Below, in pieces: positions 46,006 to 53,882 of a stretch of DNA of 53,882 nucleotides. Under the pieces are notes generated by a model, which saw only the letters and a list, made by a program, of their open reading frames with translations, was not told the origin of the DNA and searched no databases. Both the position numbers and the translations under genes were made by a program. This DNA is from Symbiodinium natans. Taxonomy: Eukaryota > Sar > Dinophyceae > Suessiales > Symbiodiniaceae. Numbering within the stretch: the first letter of the stretch is position 1; every line of letters starts with the position of its first letter. The stretch covers positions 295,001-348,882 of the forward strand of contig CAJNDS010002596.1 in the NCBI GenBank assembly GCA_905221605.1, written 5' to 3'.

Positions 46006-49000
46006 TATTTGGGGGTGACAGGTCTGCGACCGGCCTTGCATCTAGAAGAGGGTGGGGGATTAGGTTTGATGTCGGTGCTGTAAGGAGGTCTTTGGCCAGT
46101 CTTGGAGAGAGCATGTCCACACACTTGCATCGAAAGATCCCATCCCCCCTTGGTATGGGCCCTCAAAAAAGTGCCCCTTATAGACCCCTTGTATACCCCA
46201 TAAAATTTAAGCGCCCTTACAGTACATCAGCATCCTTTAAAGGAGAGTTGCGATGGTCCGTCCACCACTTTGGCGATTTCTTGAAGGGTAAGGGACGATA
46301 TTAAGGGCCCATGAAAGTACCCTTCGAGAGGACTCCAAAGCCCAAAAGCCCCAAACCCTAATAAACTCTAAACCCTCAACCCTCAACCCTAAACCCTAAA
46401 ACCCTAAACCCTAAACCCCAAACCCCAAACCCCAAGCCCAATCCCGGCGCCCTCTGGGAGGGAAAAAAATGCACCTCCGAGATGCCCGGTGACACGCCGC
46501 ACGTGCCGTTCAGGGCCACGGCCTGCAAAAAACCGGAGCAACTGAAGGTTCTACGTTGAGGGGTCTCGAGGGTAGGGTAGGGGGCAGGGGGGAGGGAGGG
46601 GAGGGGGGGGGTTATAACCCTAAAGGTCCTAAACCCTAAACCCTAAAGCCTAAACCCTAAAACCTAAACCCCAAACCCTAAACCCCAAACCCTAAACCCT
46701 AAACCCTGAACCCTGAACCCTACCCTAAACATGGGTCCCCCACCACCCCTGGTCCTGGCCCCTCCGAAAAGGGCAAGCCTGGATCGCATGGGAGGTCGCG
46801 AGATCGAAGCCAAGAACATCCATCCCGCACCTGCGTTTGAGGCTTCTCATCGTGTCTGAACAACCCCTACAACCCTTCCAACCCTTCCAACCCCTTTAAA
46901 CCCTAAACCCTAAACCCTAAACCCCAGATCGAGCTGATCCTGTAAGTTCGATCCCAGAGGCGGTCCGATTCTTGTTGGGGTTTAGGGTTTAGGGTTTAGG
47001 GTTTAGGGTGTAAGGTTTAAGGTTTAGGGAGATTCTGCGGGCCTTCAGGGAGTTCAGGGTGTATTTAGGGTGGTTGAAGGCTTCGGGCTTTTCGGGTTGA
47101 GGGGTTTTTAAGTTTAGGGCTATAAAGGGCTTGGAATCTTGCTGTTTGGGGCTGCGGGTGCTGGGCTCGACGGCTGCGATCAGCTTCCTCAGGCGAGGGC
47201 TTGAAGGGGCTTAGGGGTTTGGGGTTTAAGGGCTTAGGGGTTTAGGGTTTGGGGGTTTAGGGTTTGGGGTTTAGGGTTTTAAGGGCGCTTAGGGTTTGGG
47301 GGTTTAGGGTTTAAGGGTTCCCGAATCCTCAGCTCCTCTACAGAGGCTCCGGGAAGATGTTCGGAGCCACTGAGAGCAAACCAGGCGGCTGCTTTGGTCT
47401 TTGGCAGAAGCCCGGAATCCGGAAGCCACCCCCCCAACCCGATGACTTTACTCCCTGTAGAGCCATATTGCAACAAAAACTACATGCTTCACGTTCTCTT
47501 TAACCCTAAACCCTAAACCCTCAACCTTACACCCTCCAACCCTAAAAAGACTGGCGGCTCAGCTCTCCCCCAACTCCCCATACTCCCGGAACTGCACTGA
47601 GACGGGCACGGGAAGTTTTCCGCGCACTCAAAGAGTTGTCCTCCCTGCACCTTTTAGGTTTTTGGGGTTTAGTCGGGCGTGCTTGCGTTTGCTTGGGCGC
47701 CAGGTTCGCCCTGACTGCCCAAAACGACCCTGAACCCTAAACCCCAAGGCCCTAAACTCTAAACCTAACCCTAAACCCTAAACCCTAAACCCTAAACCCT
47801 AAACCCTAAACCCTAAACCCTAAACCCTAAACCCTAAACCCTAAGCCCTCTATCGGTGGCTGAACACTCTCTGTAAAACCTGTAACATCCAAGCGGCCCC
47901 TCGCACACGCAGCTCCCCTGCGACCATGTCCAAATCCTGGCGAGTTGAGTTGGCAGACAATAGGTAGCTTGGGGTTTAGGGTTTAGGGTTTAGGGCTTAG
48001 GGTTTAGGGTTTAGGGCTTAGGGCTTAGGGTTTAGGGTTCAGGGTTTAGGGCTCAGGGTTTAGGGCTTAGGGCTTAGGATTTAGAGTAGACCCGGGGATT
48101 AAAAAGGGGCTTGGTTCAAGAAGGGGCTTCTAAGGCAACCTTAACCCTCAAGCACAACCCCCTCCAGCGTAAAATATCGGGGCTTTATAAACTACTCCCA
48201 ATTCAGGAACCTCGGAACAAAAAGGGTGCCTTTCTTCTAAACCCTAAACCCTCAACTCTAAACCCTAAACCCTAACCCTTAAAAAGGGGGGAATACGGGC
48301 CAAGTCTGGGTCGGTGTAGCCAGGGGCCTCAGAATAAGTAAGAACCCAATGGAGCTCGGGTCTAACGCCCTACAGTCGTAAGCCCCAAAGAAGCCCTAAA
48401 GCTGGATCTCCCCCAGAATTGGGTGTTCCGGCCTCAGGGCGGTAGTATTCGTGGCTTAGAGTTTAGGGTGGCCTCGCCGAGCCCCCCCCCCCCCCCCCCC
48501 CATACACCCTAAAGCCCGAACCCCTACACCCGGTAGGGGGCTTCCAGGGCCGCACGAACTGAACCCTAAACCGGAACCCCTAAACCCCAAACCCCAAACC
48601 CCAAACCCTAAACCCTAACCCTAAACCCTAAACCAAGGGCGAAGCGCCTGTCCCGAATCCCAACCTCCAACCCCAGCAAGATCTCCCGGGGCACGCCAGG
48701 GCTTGGGGTCTAAGGCGTAGGGTGCAGAGCTTAGGGTTTGGAGTTGCGGGTGTGTTTAGGGTTTAGGGGGATAAGGGGATAAGCCCTGAAACCCTGAACC
48801 CCAAACCGGAAACATCAAAGCCCAGACTCAGATCTGCTCATCTGCCCTGGAATCAGTGGAAAACTGACCATTTAGCTTGGTAGCCCAGTCATCATATTCC
48901 AATCAGGGTGTCCTTTATGTTGTTGGTTAAACCCTAAACCCTAAACCCTGAATCCTAAACCCTAAACCCTAAACCCCAAACCCTGAATCCTAAACCCTAA

Positions 49001-52000
49001 ACCCTAAATGCTGTATAAGCGAAGCCCAGACCCCAACCAAAAAGGCAAAAGGGCATTACTGGGCTACCAAGTTAGGGGTTTAGGTGTAAGGACGGATCAA
49101 AATAACCCCTGAAAACCGAGCCCTAAAACCTATAAGCCCCACACCCCAAACCCCAAAACCCCAAACCCCGAGGTTTACCGAATTACACCCAAAACTCTCT
49201 CAGGACATGCTGACACCCGTCTGAGGGGACTGCAGCTGGGGCGGAGCATGGGATCTCAGCCTTTTCGGCGTTGGGGACGTGAGGGCCGCAGGGTTTGTTC
49301 GGCGCTGGGCTCAGGCTTTGGGTTTCTTCATGGGCTCAGGGTTTAGGGTTTAGGGTAAAGGGTTTAAGGTTTAAGGTTTAGGGTTTAGGGTTTAGGGTTG
49401 GCTTTGGGGTTTCAAGGGGTTGGAGTGCAGGGGAAGGGCTTGGGGCTTTTAAGCCCCCCCCCCCCCCCAGGGGGGGACGCTCCTATCAGGGAGATTTAGG
49501 TTATCTTGAAGGCCAGTTTTGGGCTCACTGGTGGAAGGGGAGATTTAGGTTATCTTGAAGGCCAGTTTGGGCTCGCTGGTGGAATTGAAGGTTTAGGGTC
49601 TAGGGTTTAGCAGTTCATGGCTTAGGACTTCTAAGGTTTAGGAGTTTAGGGTTCGGCTGAAGTGCAGGGTAGGCGTTCCTCATGCTGCCGGTGGGTTTAG
49701 GGTTTAGGGTTTAGGGTTTAGGGTTTAGGGTTTACGGTTTAGGGTTTAGGGTTTGGGTTTATATTTTTTAAACCGGAATCACTGGCGTGCAGCAATAATG
49801 CCGTCCGGTCCGTATTGTGAAACAGCTTCCCTACTCCTCCTCGGGTTTAGGGTTTAGGGTTTAGGGTTTAGGGGCCAGATTCCTAAACCATGGGCTTTGG
49901 GGATTGACTGGGTACGGGCCCCGCATTGCTGCAGCTACGCCGGCCTTTGACGATGTTCCTACTTGGTGGTTCACGGGCACTTATAGAAGTAGGGTGAAGC
50001 AGGGTATATGTACCGCAAGGAAAGTTTCCATAACCCCACTTATCAACAGAAACCATAATCTGAGTAGGGTATAAGTACCGTAAGGAAGGTTATAACTACT
50101 CATAACCCCACTTTTGAACAGCAACCATAAATTAATAAATCTCCAAGTAAAGATCTTCTGAAAACCCGAGACAAGGGATGTCATGCGTAACGCCAATTCT
50201 TTGTTAGGGGGCATGCCGGGAGGCGTCAAAGGCACCCTAAACCCTGGCCCTAAACCCTAGCCCTAAACCCTAAACCCTAAAGGCCCTAAACCCTAAACCC
50301 CGAACTCCATAAACCCGCATTGCTCTTGGCGCCGGACGGTTCCGTTCACGCCAGGGGCACAGTAGCACAGCGCGTAGCTTCCAAGAGGAAGGGAGCCTAA
50401 CCTGCTAGAAGAGGAGCTCGAGGATTTAGGGTTTCGGGTTTAGGGGGTAAGGGGTTTGGGTTTAGGGCTTAGGGAAGTTCAGGGTTTAGGGGTACCAGAG
50501 GTTAGGGTTCAGGGTCTAGGGTTTAGTCTGAAGGGTTAAGGGTCTGCGGATTGGGTTGTCGGACAGGCTGAACTCTCATTCAGAACGGGCCTTAGGAATC
50601 TCTAGGTTGGCTCTTACCCTCCCTCTGAACGAATCTTCCCAGGTTCGATCCGCTTGAACCCAAGACACAGAGGTTCATGGGTACTTGAAAGTAGGGTGGC
50701 TATGGTGATAACCTTAGGGTTTAGGGTTGGGGTTAAGGGTTTAGGGTTTAGGGTTTAGGGTTGAGGGCTTAGGGTTCAGGGTTTAAGGTTTAGGGTTTAG
50801 TGTTTAGGGTCTAGGGCTTAGGGTTTATGGTTTTGGGTTTAGGGTTTAGGGCCTAGGGCCTTACCGAGGTAGTTTCCTACTGTTGAGTGCCCATGAGCCT
50901 CCAAGTGAGTGAAAATATCACAAGGTTCATAGGGCCGTAGGACCAACAGGGGCTACACAAGGGGGAAGAGTGTTTGCAGTGTTGATCCGAAGGTTTTTGG
51001 GGATGGAGGATTAGGGTTTAACTTCATCTGGGTCCCCTTGCTACATAACCCTTATATACACCCTAAACCCTAAACCCTAAACCCTTAAGAAACCTAAACC
51101 CTGAATCCTAAACCCTAACTGAACCAAAAATCCTGAGCCCCAAAACCTGCGATTATTTCTTGGAAAGGGCTCATACTTCGGATCCCCATAAACAAAAAGG
51201 GTAAGCGTCGGTAAGAGGCCATACTAAGGGCCCATGGTTCCAACCTGAGAGTTAAGGACAGGGGCTGATCCGGGTTTAGGGTTCAGGGTCTCCTTTTGCT
51301 TCGTACCCCAGAAACCGTACAGGCACAGCTCCGAAACCCAAAACCCAAAAAGAACCGAAAACCCAAAACCCTAAACCCTAAACCCCAAACCCTAAACCCG
51401 AAACCCTAACGATGGGGTTGCTCCCGGGGTTTGGGGCTAAAAGGTTAGTGACTCCCAAAGTTGAGCCTTTTAGGGCTTTAGGGTTTAGGACGGGCTTTGG
51501 GGTTTTCCGGGTTTTGTAGGGCTTTAGGGTTTTGGGGCTGTTTAGGGCTCTAGAGTTTTTTTTTTGTTTTTTTTAACGGGGTTTTGGGCTGTCAGGGTTT
51601 TTAGGGCTTTGAGGATTTTGGGGGTTTAGGGGTTTGGGGGTTTATGGCTTGAGGGATTTTGGGGATTCCAGTGTGTGTAGGGCTCTAGGGTTTTTTTGGG
51701 GTTTCAGGGCTGTAGGGATTTTAGGGGCTTTAGGGCTTTTTAAGGTTATCTATCGTTTTCATGGGTTTTAGTGTTGTAGTTTTTTAAGAGCTGTAGGACT
51801 TGCAGGGTCTGTAGGGCTCTAGACTTTTTAGGTTTAGGGTTTAGGGTTTAGGGTTTAGGGTTTAGGGTTTAGGCTTTATTTTAGGGGCTTTAGGGGTTTT
51901 GAGGCTTTCAGGGGCTTTTCTCGAAGTTTGGGGCTTCGGTCCCAGGTTTGGGGCGAGATGCTGAAACGTGGTCTGCGTCGAGGAGGCCGCAGAAGGTGAC

Positions 52001-53334
52001 AGAAGCCTGGCTTGACCAAGGAGCAAGGGCTTACCCTAAACCCTAAACCCTAAACCCTAAACCCTAAACCCTAAACCCTAAACCCTAAACCCTAAACCCT
52101 AAACCCTAAACCCTAAACCCTAAACCCTAAACCCTAAACCCTAAACCCTAAACCCTAAACCCTTAAACCTAAACCCTAAACCCTAAACCCTAAACCCTAA
52201 ACCCTAAACCCTAAACCCTAAACCCTAAACCCTAAACCCTAAACCCTAAACCCTAAACCCAAACCCTAAACCCTAAACCCTAAACCCTAAACCCTGAACC
52301 CTGAACCCTGAACCCTGAACCCTAAGCCTAAACCAAATCGAACCCTGTGAGACGTCCAGGGAGGGCGCACCCTCCGCGGGCTTCGTCACCGGCCTCTCAG
52401 AAACTTCTGTTGCTGGGGGAGAGTGGGGTTCTGATTGGGGCTTAGGGTTGAGCGTTTAGGGTTTAAGGCGGCGGTGCTAACTATAACCACAGTTTGCTGG
52501 CCCTGAGTGTAGCCACAGCCCAGCCCTACATAATCATGACTCGCGCGCACGCGCGCGCGCGCTGATTTCACGATAGTAAATGGGGGGGGTCAAGGGCATC
52601 CGGTTTTGGGGCTCTACGGGGACCAAGCAGCCCAAAGCGGCCCAACACCCCAACGCCCTGAAAATTTTTTGGTGTGCTGGGAAAGGGGGGTCCCAGGCCA
52701 TCCGGTTCTTGGGGCCTTCGGGAGGGATCGGGCCAAAAGCCGGCTGCCCTGCAGATAGTTTTGGGTGCTTGGGGCTTGGGCGGGGGGGGGGGGGGGGGGG
52801 GGGGGCCCATAACATCCGGTTTTTGGGCTCTTCGCGTATTTAGGGTTTAGGGGTGTGTGTTTGCGTTTGAGGCTGTAGGGGGTTCTGTAGTTCTGCTTAG
52901 AAGCCCGAACCCCTATCCCCTGAACCCTAGACCCTACTTTCCCCTAATTCCAAAGAGTTGCAACAACTCAGGGTACTTCTGCTGAGGGCTCCTAGCATTC
53001 TACAGGGCATCTGGAGACGTTAACCCTAATCCCAAAACTTTAGCCTAAACCCCTTAGGGTTTAGGGGTTAGGGGTTTAGGGGGTTTAGGGGTTTGGGGGT
53101 TTACGGTTTTAGGGTTCAGGGTGCCACTTGTGGTAGGATTGCAAATGCCCCAAACGGTTAAAGGTTAAAGGTTCAACCCTAAACCCTAAACCCTAAACCC
53201 TAAACCCTAAACCCTAAACATACCCCAAAAGGTACCTACCCAGCTGCTAAGCTAAGCCTCTTCAGAACACCCGGTTCTGGGCATCTGGCTGGCTCGCATG
53301 CGGTGATGTTTCCGCATGTGCCTTGCGAGCAGAC
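45320..53334 (-). CDS. Many-exon gene for a Cys-rich secreted-type protein (gene D, partial model)
   Basis: Minus-strand candidate exons that obey AG|G and GC/GT/GA donors: 53334-53271 (TCGNITACEPARCPE), about 52508 (LGCGYTQGQQTVV), about 52400 (PVTKPAEGAPSLD), about 51998 (ASVTFCGLLDADH), about 50393 (LPLGSYALCYCAPG), 49958 (NIVKAGVAAAMRG), about 49268 (AEIPCSAPAAVPS), about 48690 (VGIRDRRFAL), 47936-47880 (DLDMVAGELRVRGA), about 47650 (GGQLFECAENFPC), 46830-46779, 46522-46475 (phase-consistent pair, LATSHAIQ then AVALNGTCGV), 45619-45561 (VQINVFNPRVVV) and 45367-45320, ending in TAG. The YxLCYC and AGELxVxGA strings resemble repeats I associate with large extracellular dinoflagellate proteins, from memory and untested. 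The 5' end probably lies near or beyond the window edge. It ends about 440 bp before the protease leader site. Exon order is secure; completeness is not. Confidence 0.55.
45380..45490. mobile_element. Family J inverted-repeat element
   Basis: CACTTCTCTAAACTAATGG with TCCCTTTT and AAAAAGGGACCATCATTT with TGAGAAGTCACC are inverted arms. A relative is at 39211-39335, in a protease intron. Confidence 0.75.
46155..46325. mobile_element. Family D element
   Basis: TATGGGCCCTCAAAAAAGTG left, AAGGGTAAGGGACGATATTA with AGGGCCCATG right. Resembles 24352 but without the telomere block. Confidence 0.6.
48876..49071. mobile_element. Family B element split by telomere-like block
   Basis: Left arm CTTGGTAGCCCAGT to GTTGTTGGTTAA, right part AAAGGCAAAAGGGCATT to ACTGGGCTACCAAG. 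CCCTAAA and CCCTGAAT units at 48930-49008 lie in between. Intact copies are about 113-125 bp. Confidence 0.9.
49489..49585. repeat. 50 bp tandem duplication
   Basis: GGGAGATTTAGGTTATCTTG followed by AAGGCCAGTTT(T)GGGCTC(A/G)CTGGTGGAA occurs twice in a row. On the minus strand both copies read KLAFKIT and a stop, but no AG|G acceptor is present. Confidence 0.85.
49959..50152. mobile_element. Family A element abutting a gene D exon
   Basis: CTACTTGGTGGTTCACGGG at the left and CTCCAAGTAA at the right, with two internal repeats of AGGGTAT(A)AGTACCG(C/T)AAGGAA. Its minus-strand end CCAAGTAG is the acceptor of the exon starting at 49958. Confidence 0.7.
50670..50906. mobile_element. Family A element with TTTAGGG array in the loop
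   Basis: GAGGTTCATGGGTACTTG left arm and GAGTGCCCATGAGCCTCCAAG right arm. A degenerate TTTAGGG array at 50715-50855 fills the centre. Confidence 0.75.
51035..51250. mobile_element. Family D element with CCCTAAA block
   Basis: GGGTCCCCTTGCTACATAAC left, CCATACTAAGGGCCCATGG right, telomere-like block at 51060-51120. Confidence 0.5.
52034..52328. repeat. Long CCCTAAA array
   Basis: About 40 heptamers with few slips. The last four units switch to CCCTGAA. Confidence 0.97.
52543..52830. repeat. CG microsatellite, G tract and three CATCCGGTTTT repeats
   Basis: CGCGCG run at 52543-52562. CATCCGGTT(T/C)T with GGG(G)CTCT/CCTTCG follows at 52597, 52699 and 52813. A G24-26 tract lies before the third copy. 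Confidence 0.75.
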
Positions 53335-53766
53335 CTGGAGGATGTAGGGGTTTAAGGTTTAGGGTTAGGGTTTAGGGCTTAGGGTTTAGGGTTTTGGATT
53401 TAGGTTTAGGGTTTGGGGTTTGGGGTTTAGGGTTTAGGGTTTAGGGTTTGGGGTTCAGGGTTCAGGGTTGAGGGTTTAGGGTTTCGGGCGTGGAGGCTCT
53501 CGGAGGCGCACAAGGGGGCTCCGGACCACAAGCCCGGGAACAACGCGGAAATGCTCGTAACATGAGTCCCCAAGGCCCCAAGTACAGCTCACCCTAAACC
53601 CTAAACCCCAAACCCTAAACCCTAAACCCTAAACCCTAAACGTCTGATAGCTGGGGTTGAAAGTAGGGTAACTATGGCTATAACCTTACTTTTTGGGTAC
53701 TTTATAGATGAGTGCCCATGAATCTGCAAGTAGGGTCCTCAAACGGGGAGTTGGCTTAAGTGCCTG

Positions 53767-53882
53767 GCACGCCTTTTGGGGGGTTTAGGGTTTAGGGTTT
53801 AGGGTTCAGGGTTCAGGGTTCAGGGTTCAGGGTTCAGGGTCCAGGGTTCAGGGTTCAGGGTTCAGGGTTCAGGGTTCAGGGT
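53767..53882. repeat. Telomere-variant array at the window edge
   Basis: Three TTTAGGG units followed by about 13 TTCAGGG units, a homogenised variant; runs off the window. Confidence 0.93.

Noticed and set aside
52034-52328. A true chromosome end or subtelomere
   Set aside because: Arrays are short, occur in both orientations throughout, and genes continue on both sides.

Overview
The window looks like nuclear DNA of a dinoflagellate. Five things point there: hundreds of short internal arrays of the TTTAGGG/CCCTAAA telomere heptamer in both orientations; ankyrin-repeat genes of the MLRVWSVSG type that are common in Symbiodiniaceae and relatives; genes all on one strand; splice donors that are mostly GC or GA; and acceptors that read AG|G. 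Nothing bacterial, organellar or viral was seen. The species cannot be named from the sequence alone.

The main result is that the apparent telomere junk is largely intron. Reading the minus strand between the arrays, I could join 21 short exons (16-90 nt) at 44834..27188 into one uninterrupted 367-residue reading frame. It encodes a complete papain-like (C1A) cysteine protease with signal peptide, I29-type propeptide, and the Gln-Cys-His-Asn active-site set. All 20 introns end in AG, and every exon after the first begins with G. Nearly all the introns are filled with telomere heptamers and short palindromic elements.

Layout, in transcription order (right to left, all minus strand): D, >53.3k to 45320, Cys-rich secreted-type protein, partly resolved; A, 44834-27188, the cysteine protease, fully resolved; E, about 26-24.3k, a few short candidate exons; ANK2, 22800 (or 22920) to 21472, ankyrin protein; B, about 19.9k (perhaps 21.3k) to 11788, a many-exon gene of unknown function; C, about 11.7-3.7k, another many-exon gene, weakly resolved; ANK1, 2950 (possibly 3158) to 785, a longer ankyrin paralogue of ANK2. 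The two ankyrin genes are nearly intron-free and compact, while A-E are split into tiny exons.

The DNA between exons holds at least a dozen families of about 100-200 bp inverted-repeat elements (called A to L here; MITE-like), homopolymer G/C tracts, microsatellites, an AT-rich block (8.48-9.03k) and a GTACGATT minisatellite (7.7-8.28k). Telomere arrays often sit inside the hairpin loops of these elements. The ends of one element family (A) form the 3' splice site of three different exons. Only 5.54-9.04k is nearly free of telomere repeats.
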